From: Serinus canaria
Taxonomy: Eukaryota > Chordata > Aves > Passeriformes > Fringillidae
DNA: 64,000 nt
NCBI RefSeq assembly: GCF_022539315.1
Contig: NC_066342.1
Span: forward strand, 13,141,402 to 13,205,401
Reading direction: 5' to 3'
A program made the translations under genes and the position numbers. This document shows positions 11,791 through 23,268 of the stretch, piece by piece. The notes under the pieces were generated by a model. That model had not been told where the DNA came from. It saw only the letters and a list, made by a program, of their open reading frames with translations, and ran no database searches. Positions within the stretch are counted from its first letter, which is position 1, and each line of letters opens with the position of its first letter.

Positions 11791-11939
11791 ATGTTGTATA
11801 CCAGGTGTGTGCATTTTGGTGTATTCCACCTTGATGAATTGTTGCACCATAAGGATCTTTATTAAATACCAAGGTAAAAACCCTTTCATCCCTTAACCGT
11901 ATCTGGCTCATAATTCTAGGATCAGAGAAAAAGGCAACA

Positions 11940-12880
11940 CTACATGCCCTTGTAAAAAGTCCTTCTCCACTCCTCTTGCAGGCTCCGTTCAGGTACTGAA
12001 AGGCCACATGAAGGTTACCCCAGAAGCTTCTCTTCTCCATACTGAACAGTATCAATTATCTCAGCCTTTCATCAAAGGAGAGGTGCTTTGTCCTTCTAAT
12101 TATCTTGTTGCCCTCCACTGGACTTGCTCCAACAGGTCAATGTCCTTACTGTGCTGGGGACCCCAGAGCTGGATGCAGTACTCCAGGTGGGGTGTCTCAA
12201 GAGCAGAGTAGAAGGGCAAAATCACCTCCTTTAACCTGCTGGTCACATTTCTTTGATGCAGCCCAGAATATAGTTGGCTTTCTGGCCTGCAAGCACACAT
12301 TGATGGGTCATGTCAAGCTTCTCATCCACCAACATCCCCAGAAGTCCTTCTCCTCAGAGCTGCTCTCAATCCATTCACTGCCCAGACTGTATTTCTGCTT
12401 GGAATTGCCCTGACCCAGGTCCAGGACCTTGCTCTTGGCCTTGTTGAATTTCATGAGGTTTGCAGATGCCCATGTCTCAAGCCTGTCAAGGTCCCTCTGG
12501 ATGACACCCCTTCCCTCCAGCGTCTTCACTGCACCACAGAAATTGGTGCCATCAGCAAACTTGCTGAGGGTGCATTCACTTCCACTGTCCATGTTACTGG
12601 CAAAGATGTTAAACAGCACCAGTTCCCATACCAACCCCTGAAGAATGCCACTTGTCACTGATCTGTGCTTGGACATCAAACCGTTGGATACACCTCTGAG
12701 ACTGACAATCCTATCAATTCCTTATCCACGACAGGAGTGTTCCATCTGTCAAATCCATGTCTCTCCAGTTTTGGCCCATCTGTCAAATCCATGTCTCTCC
12801 AGTTTAGAGACAAGGATGTCATGAGTGACATTGTCAAATGCTTTGCACAATTTCAGAGGCAAGTATAGCCGTCTTGACCA
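11940..12880 (-). mobile_element. CR1 LINE fragment, RT region (upper half of the split copy)
   Basis: Continues the CR1 of 10165-10420. Minus translation shows RT blocks VLFNIFASNMDSGSECTLSK, FADGTNFCGAVKTLEGR and LDRLETWASANLMKFNKAKS. The catalytic FADD is FADG here. A 34-base period is repeated twice at 12741-12805. The element is dead. Confidence 0.88.
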
Positions 12881-14759
12881 TGTAAATGTGCCTATTTAGA
12901 GCTTCATATGTGACTGCTTCCCTCTTCCACTCCTTGGCAAAGTTAACTTATTATCTTACAGGGTGGGATGCTGGTAGTTGATTTTTGTAAGAGTAACTCA
13001 AGCTTACTGCTCAGGCTGATACTCAGATGCTCAGCTGGAATGAAAGAAAGTCTCCCTCAGAAATAATTTTATCAAACAGAAATGAAGTATAGTGTGGGAG
13101 TAGAAAGCAGCAACAGCCTTTTACAAGCTGGCAACAGACTGAGACTTATTAAACTACAGATGAAGTGGGAGAATCTGAGACATGCACAGAAGATCTGGGG
13201 TTGCTTTAAAGTAACTCTATCAAGTTTTTGCATCTTATCTCTACACATTAGACAAAATATTTTTGTGACACGTCAAAGGAAGAAAGGAAGACATTTCCAG
13301 GTTGCACAGAAGTGATTGACTAGCTAGATTGTATCTACCTCTGGTTTCTGTAAAGTATGTTAAAATCCTATCTTAAGACATGGGAAAAAAATATTTATCT
13401 GTTTGTAAGTATTTCCTCATCCTTGATTTTATTAAGTAAAGCTTCAAATTAAAACCAGATATGAATAAGGAGACTTGGCTGCTGCTTGATTCAGAATCAG
13501 TCCAATACAAAGAAGAAGTAAATACCATGTGACAGTTTCTTAAAGGGTGATTTCCATGTGCATCATCCTAGTTCCTACAGCCATGAAATCCTATTGCTCA
13601 CCTACGCAGCCAAATATTGATGACATTTATGGTAGAATTTTTGAGATCAGGATGGTGTCTATAACATTTTCTAGAGAAGAGACTGGAAAGTTTCCTAACT
13701 TACACATTTGATCTTTTCAAGCTGATCATGGGGCCCACTTTTTATGCAGATTGTGTTGCAGACAATTCTGTGCAAAACCAAAGTGTAAATGAATAACAAG
13801 GGAAAAAGCAAGTCCTACTTCAAGTCTTGTTTAACCAAGGATCACTACTGACAAACTTCTTACTGGCTATGCTGTTGCAACAGCAGCCCATGGGGATGTA
13901 TGCTGTAGGCAACAAGCTACTCAACAGAGGGCTTCCCATCAGTCCTTCCTGACATCCCAGACAGACACCAGTGCTTACTTGCTCCCCATCAATGCCATTC
14001 CCACACAAATTAAATTCAGAATAACCTATATGCAACAGCAAATGATGTGGTGTGATGTAATGATTCTGGCAGAAAGGGCAAAGGGACAATATGTTCTCTC
14101 TGAAGACTGAAAGGGAAATTAAAGCAACCTGCACAGTTTTCTAATGGAAGACTAGCATTTACCCTAAAAACACAGCTGAGCTCTGGTGATAAATTTTCCA
14201 CGTAAACACACAGTTTACACATTTCAGAAATCCTATCTGCTTCGGAGATCTCAATCCTTATTTGCCAATGGGCCAGTCTAGGTGACTTGTCTAGGTCTCT
14301 ACCAGACTGCCCTTCTTCTTCTAGGCTGCATCTCAGGATGTGAAAGGGAAGAATACATGTCCCTTTAAGGCAGATTAGATCATAATTGTCTATTGTGAAG
14401 CGCTTTTTTAGTGGTGTTTGTTTTAGATCAGACCATTGTCTGAGATAACCTGCTGAGGCAAATGAGAACTCAGATAAACAGCAGAGGGCTCCATACATTT
14501 TTGAGTTCAATTCTTGTGTTGCAACATGATGCCATATTGAAGTCATAAAAAGAAATCACAGAACCACAGGTGCTTACAAATCACTGGTTGCCTACAATCC
14601 CACTCAGGCCACAAAAGGATAGCATGAGTGACTTCACTTCAATATTTTTACAATGTAAACTTTTGACTGTTCTCATATGTGTTGTCATTGATGCGTCAAT
14701 ACTGGGCTCTGATGGTGTGTCTGACCTGACTGAGATCAACAAAGTGAAAGCAGTAGTCC
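12881..14759. other. Unassigned intronic/intergenic sequence
   Basis: No convincing coding exon, RNA gene or intact repeat was recognised. Short open frames on both strands show no family resemblance. Confidence 0.5.
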
Positions 14760-15100
14760 TGTGGAAGTTCTGATCCTCCTTCAGATCTGTCCAGAGGTGG
14801 TGGTGGTATGTTCCAAGTCCCCAGACCTCAAGATTATATATGCTCAGATTCAGGGAGGCATGCTCAATACTTCCTCCAGGGCAGGGAGTTTCACAGTAGA
14901 ATGATGTAATACTGTCATAGGATATTTTTTGAGTCTTTGGTGGTCATTGCAGCTGCCTATTATATGCTGGTGCTGCTGAGCCATTGTGGCCCATTAGCAG
15001 AGTTGATCCCCTCAGGATGGGTGTAACTGTGTTGGTGATTCCCCAGAGGGAGTTATCATATATATCATACAGCTGAGTCATTTGTGAAGACAAAGAGACA
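14760..15100 (-). mobile_element. Degraded ERVL-like LTR remnant
   Basis: Several words line up in order with the ERVL-like LTRs: GATTATATATGCTCAGATT, CAGGGCAGGGAGTTTCACAG, AGAATGATGTAAT, GGCCCATTAGCAGAG and CCCCAGAGGGAG. Divergence is high and the boundaries are uncertain. Confidence 0.5.
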
Positions 15101-16659
15101 CTACCCTGACTTGTAGGGTTTGCCTCTTCTCATTTAACACTCAGCTTGCAGCCTGAGGGGTCGGGTGGGCACTGGGCAGCTACTACGAAATGACCCATCA
15201 TTAACAGCTTATCACAAATGATGTAGAGGGGAGTAGAATACACAGTTTGGTTACACCCATATTGGCACTCTTCTCTTGCAACCATGACACATGCTTACCA
15301 TGCAGAAATCCCTGACACTTCCCAACTGCTCCCTTTCCCACGCTGCAAGACCCAGGAGGGATCCCTTCATCCATACCTGGAAAATGACGTGAGATGGTAT
15401 AGAATAACACAAGTCCCAGCCATGCTGCTTCTGGCAAGTGCAAAAATTAACCTTCTTCTGGCCTGAACCAGGACGACCTTTCAGCAAGTTTCTTGATTTG
15501 ATGTGAGTTCAAGTGATTTGGCCATGTAACACAGATTTCCAATTCATTACACTTGTTAATAGGCTCACACCAGGGAGTAAAAATTTCTAGAAAGCAAATC
15601 CAGATGATTTATTTTCCACCAAGTCACTGTGCATTTTCTCTTGATTCTGCAGACATCAGCAAGGTGGGAAGAGAAAAGCAAATGGACAGTTTGTTCAAGG
15701 AAATGATATTTAGTACCATGTAACTGTCACGTTCACTGTGTCCTCCTGCAGGCCATGAAAGAAAGATACAAAGCAAGCAAACAAGTGTTGGGATACTCAG
15801 GGTCCTGGAGGCACTGCCTGGGGTTGGTGGGAGTACCTTTTTATGGACAGACTTCCCCACTCTGACACAGGTTTGTTGCTTTGTCTGCAAATTAGTTCTG
15901 ATGAGCAGTCTGTTCTTTCAGACCTTTCTGGAAGTTGGTCCAAGGCTATGGGGGTCTTGGGTGATCTCTATCCACTTACCAGATCACCCTTAGGTCAACA
16001 GTTCCTGCCCACTCCTGTGCTGATGCTGTCTTTTGTTTATTGTGTCTCCAGGGAATGGAAGAAGGATGTTTGTGCTAGAAAAGTGCTGCCTTCCCCCTGC
16101 ATGGACCCTTCTCCAGTAACATCTTGTTCTTCCCTTTTCAACTAAAGTCCTTGATGGGCTCCAGAGCCATCTGACTCGTGGTGTTTGAGATTTACCCAGC
16201 AGCCCCTTCTCTTCTGGGCTCCTCCACATGCCAACCAGAACTTGCTCCTAAGTGATCTTGGTGTCAGTTAATAAACAGATCTTTGAAAAGGTTGCTAATT
16301 TAGAAAGTAAACCCTGACACCTTTGTCTTCAGCAAAGATCTGAGGGAAAGGACAGTGCTGGTGTAAAGCAGTGTAGGGCTCAACATTGGATAACTTCACA
16401 AGTTCCTCTGCATCATCCCTGCCACCCTGAGAGCCTTTGAAAAGTATTTCTGACTAAAAATGTAGCACAAAATTAGTCTATATGACATCCTGCCCTCAAA
16501 TGCATAACTGCAGATATTAATAATAAAAATGCCCCCACTCCAACATTAAATAAAAGCTTATACCTATTTACTAAAAGATTACATGGGTCATGTCACCCAA
16601 TTTTTTATCTGACAAGAGTTTGGGGAAGATTCTGCTTGCTTTGCAAAGGCAATCCCTAG
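15101..16659. other. Unassigned sequence
   Basis: No recognisable gene or repeat family. Open frames of 60-100 codons on both strands have no family features. Confidence 0.45.
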
Positions 16660-17050
16660 GGATTTGTGGATGCCATGGGACGGAGAGAGAGAAACGGCAA
16701 GCGTTTCTTACAGCGGCTTGTGAGAAATTTTAGGGAGCTGGAAAGATGAGATAACCTGTTAACTATAAACAATTTGCAGGTGCTGTTTTTCTACTTTATT
16801 TTTCTGTACCTCTCAAGGAAAGTGAGTGAGAAAGATGTTTCTGTTAGTTAGCCAATAGAATAGAATCTATCGTACCACTCAATAAAAACCGCATGGTTCT
16901 TTGGAATAAAGCTTTTCTTTGCCCTTTTGCGACAGCCTGATCTCCGCCGTCTTGCTGTTCCCCCCCGCCCCGAGAGACACCTTCGCGCGATGATATTGAC
17001 CTCGTTCCCAGACCAGATTTGATGTTGTTGCAACGTCCTGGGTGGTGCAG
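16660..17050 (+). mobile_element. LTR-like segment
   Basis: Contains two close polyadenylation signals (CAATAAAAACCGCATGG and GGAATAAAGC near 16880-16912) followed by a GC-rich U5-like stretch, in the style of an avian retroviral LTR. Termini and target duplication were not identified, so this is tentative. Confidence 0.35.
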
Positions 17051-17189
17051 TCCTTTGGGTGCCTTAGGGCACATGATCATTGGACTGGGGTTAGGATGAT
17101 GGTGGGGGTTGGATGTTATGGGAAGTGAAGGGACTTACTTTAAAGTGAATGGAGGAATGGAGGAAGTGTATTTCATTTTCCTTTAATTG

Positions 17190-17745
17190 CCTTTCTCCAC
17201 TTTCCTTCCCCCCCGGTCCTGTCCATTGTGCCCTTTCCTGTTCCCTATTTGCCGTCCTTTCCGGGCCTTTCCTTGCCTTTCCGTCCTATTCCTGGCCGGT
17301 CCCGTTCTGTTCCTTTCCTTCCTGGCCTAGGTCCTTTCCTGTTCCTTTCCTTTCTTTCCTTTCCTTTCCCCCCGTTCCTTTCCATTTCCGGCTCCCTTAT
17401 CCTTTCCTGTTCCTTTCCTTCCGTTCACTTTCCTTTCGTCTTTCTTGCCTTTCTCCTCTCTCTCTCCCTCTCGATCTATCTCTCTCCTCCTTTCCCTCCG
17501 TTCCCCCTCCACACTCCTTTCCACCCTCCTTGCCTACCGCCCTCCGCCCTCCCTCCCGCCCTCCGCCCCTCCCTGCCCTCCCTCCCCTCCCCTCCCCGCC
17601 CTCCCTCCCCTCCCTTCCCTCCTCCCCTCCCTCCCGCCCTACCTCCCGCCTCCCTCCCTCCCTCCCCCCCCCTCCCCTCCTCCCTCCTCCCTCCCTCCCT
17701 CCCTCCCTCCCCTGCTCCCCCCTTCCTCCCAATCTCCCCGTGGGT
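17190..17745. repeat. Long pyrimidine tract (CCTTT/CCCTC rich)
   Basis: About 550 bases almost entirely C and T on plus, moving from CCTTTCCTTT-like units into CCCTCCCTCC-like units. The long frames here (Pro/Ser on plus, Gly/Arg/Glu on minus) are composition artefacts. Confidence 0.95.
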
Positions 17746-17760
17746 AGCGACTGTTCAACT

Positions 17761-18479
17761 CATAACAGGTAGATATATTAGCATTAGTATGCCGCAAGCC
17801 CTTTGGGCAATACAGAAAAGCAGAAAAAAAAACCCTTAAGGCCAGAAGAATGCAGAAGTTACCGGCGTTGTGGTTGGTCAGCAATGTGCTGCAGCCTAAT
17901 ATGTAGGAACCATCCATACCTAGCCGCTAGTTTTCAGACGCGGCTGTTGCATTCAGCAAAGTTGTTGCGGTGTGACGCAATATCCTGTCCCTCAGGTGTG
18001 CCAACTTCTTCTCCTCCCCCTTGCCCTCCTTCCTACTGCTGTGGTCTGTCAAGTTCCATATTCCCGTCAGGGGGGCGTCGTGGTGATTGCCCAGAATGTT
18101 TCAAAAGGACCCTGGGTTCATTTGGGGCCTGGTCCAGTGGTGTCATTGTAGTCAACCCGCTTGAGACCCACCTGCGCCCACCGACCTAGTGTTGTAGTAT
18201 TGTTCTGCAGGGATCCTCTCTCTCTATTCCCAGGTCGCCGGTCGCCTCTCCCGGGTCCCCCCCTCGCGCTGTGAGCATTAAAGACACAGACGATCCATGT
18301 GCGGTCTTCTGTTTTGAAGCTGTTATACATGGGGGGTGGGTAGGGGGCGGAGGCGTGTGGAGCTCTAAGGTTCCGAGCTCTGTGACCCTGGGAATAAAAC
18401 TCTGTGATTTAACTCGCCGGCAGAATGCACTCTCTTTCCATTTCACCATCAACTGAACCTTTTCCACTAGAGGTAAACT
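17761..18479 (+). other. Unassigned, LTR-like GC-rich stretch
   Basis: Contains ATTAAAGACACAGACGATCC and AATAAAACTCTGTG, both polyadenylation-like, which suggests LTR debris. No family could be assigned and no coding sequence was seen. Confidence 0.3.
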
Positions 18480-18790
18480 GAGTTTCTACCATGCCCGGAC
18501 TCATTCTGAGCGCCTAAATGCAACTTCCAGCCAGCCGAAGGTATCTCTGAGGTGAAACACCACAGCTGCTGCCGCCTTTGGCTCAGAGCACTAGGGCCGG
18601 ACGAGCCCAGGCACGTTCCACCCGGCAATATTTGGACTTTATTCCAATAGCAATGTTACCTAGTTACATAAATGTTATGGTTGTGCTATTTTTAGCTACA
18701 GCTGAAAAGGTATATAAACTCAGCTTTGTGTATCAATAAATGGCTTCATGTGTGCAAACCATGGAGACCCCGTCTCTTTATTGGTTGCTG
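18480..18790 (+). mobile_element. Candidate 5' LTR of the plus-strand ERVK-type element
   Basis: Has TATATAAA at 18711-18718 and AATAAA at 18735-18740, about the spacing expected of TATA box and poly(A) signal in a retroviral LTR. The minus-strand ERVL provirus follows directly, and after it (25653 on) comes a primer-binding site and gag in plus orientation. I infer the ERVL inserted at the LTR end. The start is uncertain and no clean target duplication joins the two sides. Confidence 0.45.
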
Positions 18791-19422
18791 TGCCTTGGTT
18801 TGAAAAGACAGGTGTCAGCTAAGGAAGACAGGAGCCTTCCTTGAAATGGAAAATGTAAACTCCCTCCCTCCAAATTATTATAATTTTGAAATAAAAAGGC
18901 TCTCAAGGAAAGATATGGGAATAGGAAAAACAGTTCTTTACTAGGAAAATTAAAAATACAAATGCAATAGTACAAACAACAACAACAAAAAACCCCCCAC
19001 TTACAGAGTCAGAATACGACCTGACACCCTGTGGGTCAGGGTATGGTAGCAGTCTGATTGAATGGTGGCTGCAGTCCTCCGGGAGTGACAGGTGTGGTTC
19101 TGTTGAAACAGTGATCCTGTAGAAGGGTGTAGTCTTTGTCTTGGAATCCAGTGGGAAAAGGCTGATGTGGTGTTCCAATTCTCAGATTCTATCCAGGTAG
19201 GAATGTTTAGCTCCTCCCTCTGGGCAGAGCTTCTCACAATGGGATGATGTAATTTTATCAGTCATGCAGTGACACTCAATGGCCCATTAACAGAAGATAT
19301 CTCTCCGGAGGGAAGATTGGTTGTGGAAGAACTAAAGAAAACTGCCCAATTAACAGAAGATAACCACCACACCTCTAGGAAATGGCAAATACAATACACA
19401 CACCCATTTCCAACCTAAGGCA
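18791..19422 (-). mobile_element. 3' LTR of the minus-strand ERVL provirus
   Basis: 632 bases. The plus-strand ends are TGCCTTGG and CCTAAGGCA, decayed forms of the TGTCTTAG/CTAAGACA termini. It aligns with the 701-base 5' LTR at 24952-25652 but lacks a block of about 50 bases near 19130. Confidence 0.88.
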
Positions 19423-19469
19423 TTATCCAACCCTTATTCTACTACCATCTGCATCATACCCAAATCAAT

Positions 19470-20240
19470 AAACTCTACACAATGAAATTTTATACACAGT
19501 TCTCACTTAAGACTAGGTTTTCCTCTGGTACACAACGGGCTTCTCTACCTTTCTGCATTACCCACCAAGTGTAACCAGGTCCTTGAGCATAATCAATCCC
19601 ATGGATGGATTTGTCTTTGCCTGAGGTGGGACTAATCCAAACAGTCTTTCCTAAAATACCTTTCATGTGTACCACAGGGACTTTATCTCCATGCACTGTG
19701 TGCAAGGGTTCAGACTGGGCAGGACCAGCTCGATTGATGGACCCTCAGGTGTTGACCATCCAGGTGGCTTTTGCTAAGTTCATTTCCCAATTTCTAAAAG
19801 TTCCCCTGCCAAGTGCCTTCAGGGTAGTCTTAAGTAGCCCGGCAGCTGGTGCATGATAAGGGATATGATATACCCATTCAATACCATGTTCCCTGGCCCA
19901 CGTGTTAATAAGGCCGTTCTTGAAATGGGTCCCGTTGTCCAACTCAATTCTCACAGGGGTGCCACGTCTCCACAGGACTTGCTTTTCCAGGCCCAGGATG
20001 GTGTTCCAAGCAGTAGCATGGGACACAGGGTAGGTCTCTAATGATCCAGTGGTGGCTTCCACCATGGTCAGCACATAGCGCTTGCCTTGGTGTGTCTGGG
20101 GCAGTGCGATGTAGTCAATCTGCCAGGCTTCCCCATACTTCTATTTGGACCATCGCCCATCATACCATAAGGTGCTTTACTTGCTTGGCCTGCTTGATCT
20201 CAGCACGTCTCACAGTCATGAATAACCTGTGAAATACTGT
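19470..20240 (-). pseudogene. ERVL integrase (inactive)
   Basis: Retroviral integrase inserts the DNA copy into the host genome. The core region reads VRIELDNGTHFKNGLINTWA (second catalytic Asp in LDNGTHF) then HGIEWVYHIPYHAPAAG and directly LLKTTLKALGRGTF. The usual segment carrying the catalytic Glu between PAAG and LLKTTLK is missing, so the D-D-E triad is incomplete. The C-terminal part (WWVMQKGREARCVPEENLVL near 19490-19705) remains. Stops interrupt the N-terminal zinc region. Confidence 0.85.
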
Positions 20241-21140
20241 CCATGGTTGAAGCTGCTCCTCGGTCTCATGCCCATTTATAGGTAGCATCTCTGCCCTGAT
20301 GACCTGTGGCATCATGAGCCCATTGAGCTAGGAACAACTCCCCCTTATGCTGCCAATCTAAGTCTATCTTTGACACCTCTGTCTTTGCTGCCTGATCTAC
20401 CTGCTCATTGTTTTGGTGGTCCTCATTAGCTCAACTCTTGGGGACATGGGCATCTACGTGACTGACTTTCACAGGTAGCTTCTCTACTCAAGTGGCAATA
20501 TCTTTCCACTCATCAGCATCTCAGATTGGCTTTCCTCTACGCTGCCAGTTGGCCTTTTTTCACCTTTTCAGCCAGCCACACAGAGCATTGGCTACCATCC
20601 ACGAACCAGTATAAAGGTATAGCTTTGGCCACTTCTCTCTTTCAGCAATGTCCAGGGCCAGTTGAACAGCCTTAAGTTCAGCAAGTTGACTTGATCCACC
20701 TTCTCCATAGGTAGGTTGTGCAACCTGTCATGTGGGGCTCCATACGGCTGCTTTTCACATCCGGTTCATCCCTATGATGTGACAGGAACTGTCAGTGAAG
20801 AGTGTAGCGTGTTTCCTCTGCTGGTAGTTGGTTGTATGGTGGAGCTTCTTCAGCCCTTGTCACTTGTTCATGCCCCTCTTTATCACTTAGACCAAATTTT
20901 TCACCTTACAGCCAGTTTGTAGTTATTTCCAAAATTCCTGGGAAATTTGGGTTTCCAATATGGGTGCGCTGTGTGATGAGGGCAATCCATTTGCTCCATG
21001 TGGCGTCGGTGGCATGGTGAGTAGAGGGAACCTTTCCTTTAAAAATCCACCTCCAGCACCAGTAGTCAGGGTGCCAGGAGGAGTTGTGCTTCTGTGCCAA
21101 TGACCTCTGAGGCAGCTTCAACTCCTTCATAGGTGGCCAA
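20241..21140 (-). pseudogene. ERVL RNase H / connection region
   Basis: Minus translation contains WRWIFKGKVPSTHHATDATW and WSKWIALITQRTHIGNPNFP, typical of the avian ERVL pol between RT and integrase. RNase H-like text lies near 20550-20700 (IYLYTGSWMV-like). Many stops; no function expected. Confidence 0.7.
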
Positions 21141-21146
21141 GATTTG

Positions 21147-21495
21147 TGTTGTAGCAACGGGGCCCTGGCTGGGTAATAATTAGCATAGACTCTATGGTTC
21201 ACAGAAGGCTGATCAATCTGTCTCTTTATTAAGAAACCCATTGCTCTTTTATAGACTTACTATACAGCTGGACTTGATTGGTCCTTCAATCAAAACCCAT
21301 CACCACTGGCTAATTAAGAAACAACCCTTTGGTAAACAAATCTCCATAACACATTCTACATGTTCACAACAACAGGTGCAGCAAGTTAAGATAAGAATTG
21401 TTTCTCATTCTTTTCTCTGATCTTTTCACAGCCTTTCCCAGGATGATGCCTGGAAAAGCTGTGTTTCTCTCAGTGGCCAGAGAGCTGCTGCCACA
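21147..21495 (-). mobile_element. Solo LTR inserted in the minus ERVL pol
   Basis: 349 bases. On minus it runs TGTGGCAGCAGCTCTC... to ...GCTACAACA, with AATAAAGAGACAG as poly(A) signal. The flanks GATTTG (21141-21146) and GATTTC (21496-21501) are a near-perfect 6-bp duplication. The same family is inserted in the plus ERVL copy at 56920-57269. Confidence 0.88.
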
Positions 21496-21499
21496 GATT

Positions 21500-22463
21500 T
21501 CCTTCTCTGTGGGAGTGTAGTTGGCTTTGGACCCTCTGTAACTTCAGCTCCAGAATCCCAGTGGTCAGCCTTGAGTCTCCCCAAGCACTTTCTGCCAAAG
21601 GCTCCAAGGCAAGCCATTGTTCCCGGCTGTAGACTAGAGCACATTCTTCACCTCTGGTCCCATCCTGACTGGGCCAAGTGCTACCACATGAATGATTTCC
21701 TGCTTGATCTGGGCAAAAGCTTGTTACTGTTCAGGGCCCCAGTGGAAATCATTCTTTTTGCAGGTGACCAGGTAGAGAGAGCTCACAATCTGGCTGTACT
21801 CAGGAATGTGCATACTCCAAAAACCTATGGTGCCTAGGAAAGATTGTGTTTCCTTCTTGCTGGTCGGTGGAGACATTGCTGTGATCTTGTTGATGACCTC
21901 AGTGGGAATCTTGCCACTGTACTCCCAGGAACTGGATCTCTTGGGTATGTCCCATGACTTTGCTCTTCTTCTTGATGGCAAAGCTGGCTTCTAGCAGAAT
22001 CTGGATGATCCTCTCTCCTTTCTCAAATACTTCCATTGCCATGTTCCCCCACAAAATGATGCCATTGATATACTGCAGGTGTTCTGGAGCTTCACTCTTT
22101 TCCAGTGCAGTCTGGATCAGTCCATGGCAGATAGTGGGACTGTGCTTCCACCCCTGGGGCAGTCAGATCCAGGTGTACTGCATGCCCCTCTAGGTGAAAG
22201 CAATCTGAGGCCTGCATTCTGTTGCCAGAGGAATGGAGAAAAACATGTTAGCAATGTCAACAGTGGCGTACCACTTTGCTGCCTTGGACTCTAGTTCGTA
22301 ATGGAGTTCCAGCATGTCCGTCACAGCAGCGCTCAGCAATGGAGTCACTTCATTCAAGCCACAATAGTCTACAGTCAATCTCCATTCTCTCTGACTTGCG
22401 CACAGGCCAAATGGGACTGTTGATGGGTGAATGGGTTTTGCTGACCACCCATTGGCTCTCCAA
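21500..22463 (-). pseudogene. ERVL reverse transcriptase (inactive)
   Basis: Reverse transcriptase copies viral RNA into DNA. Minus translation gives LTVDYCGLNEVTPLLSA, WYATVDIANMFFSIPLA (first catalytic Asp in TVDIANMFF) and QYINGIILWGN where the YxDD box should be; both Asp are replaced (YING). GFWSMHIPEYSQIVSSLYLV follows as the RT thumb/connection. Frameshifts and stops are present. Confidence 0.86.
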
Positions 22464-22559
22464 CTCACAGATCATCTTGTGGATGGGGATCACGGCATCT
22501 CGAGTCGTCTGATACTGCCAGCAGTGCACTGTCAAGGTGGCAATTCGTACTTGTTGCTT

Positions 22560-22920
22560 TTCCCACCTAAAGAGTCCTACGGCAGATGGGTTTTCTGATA
22601 GTCCAGGCAAGGTGTTCAACTGCTTCATGTTCTCTGCCTCTACCATAGCTGTTCCAAAAGCCCACCTGAGTCCCTTTGGGTCTTTGTAATAGCCATTCTG
22701 GAGGAAGTCTATGCCCAAAATGCATGGGGCCTCTGGGCTGGTCACAATGGGATGTTTCTGCCACTCCTTCCCAGTCAGGCTCACCTCTGCTTCCAACAGG
22801 GTCAATTGCTGCGATCCCCCCATCACCCTGGCAATGGAAACAGGTTCTGCCCCCACCTGTCCCGATGACATTAGGGTACACTGCCCACCAGTATCTGCTA
22901 AGGCGTCATATTTTTGTGTG
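22560..22920 (-). pseudogene. ERVL protease region
   Basis: Aspartic protease that would process Gag-Pol. The minus frame shows ADTGGQCTLMSSGQVG near 22880-22915, with the DTG active site intact, then LTGKEWQKHPIVTSPEAP and CILGIDFLQNGYYKDPKG. It is continuous in frame for about 170 codons towards RT (22350-22871). Confidence 0.82.
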
Positions 22921-23268
22921 TCTGATGTGCCAGGCCATCGGATCCATACTGTCCAAAAGACCCGGTTTTCCCATGCCTCTTCCTGGTTAGAGGCTTGGCC
23001 CCTCTAGCCCTGGTTATTATTTCTTTCCTGGGCATACATAGTAGATGTTCCTTCAAGGGAATCTGACAGATGATACCTGGCAGCTCGGTCATGGGAGGCT
23101 GAGGCTACCTTCGCTTTAGTGGAACTTCCTCAATTAGTGTTTCCCTCCTTGAGGTGACGCACCCATGCTGCCATGTAAGAAGTAGGTTTCCCATCCCACC
23201 TTCCCATGTCTTCCCCATGGTCACACATGAAGAACCATAGGTCATCTTGTGCAGTGTACCCTCTGTCT

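Larger units (their letters stand above)
10421..11939 (+). mobile_element. Solo LTR (TGATGCC...GGCAACA), split by two further LTRs
   Basis: Starts TGATGCCATGATGATTTT and ends AAAAAGGCAACA. It aligns along its length with the 3' LTR at 46278-46767 (CTCAGTATTCTTAGCATACA, CATCCTAAAGGCCTCA, CCCTTAACCGTATCTGGCTC). Flanking CTAT and CTAC look like a 4-bp target duplication, as expected of class I ERVs. Two other LTRs are nested inside it. Confidence 0.85.

Noticed and set aside
17149..17917. Long Pro/Ser and Gly/Arg frames on both strands
   Set aside because: They arise from a pyrimidine tract without start context or domains.
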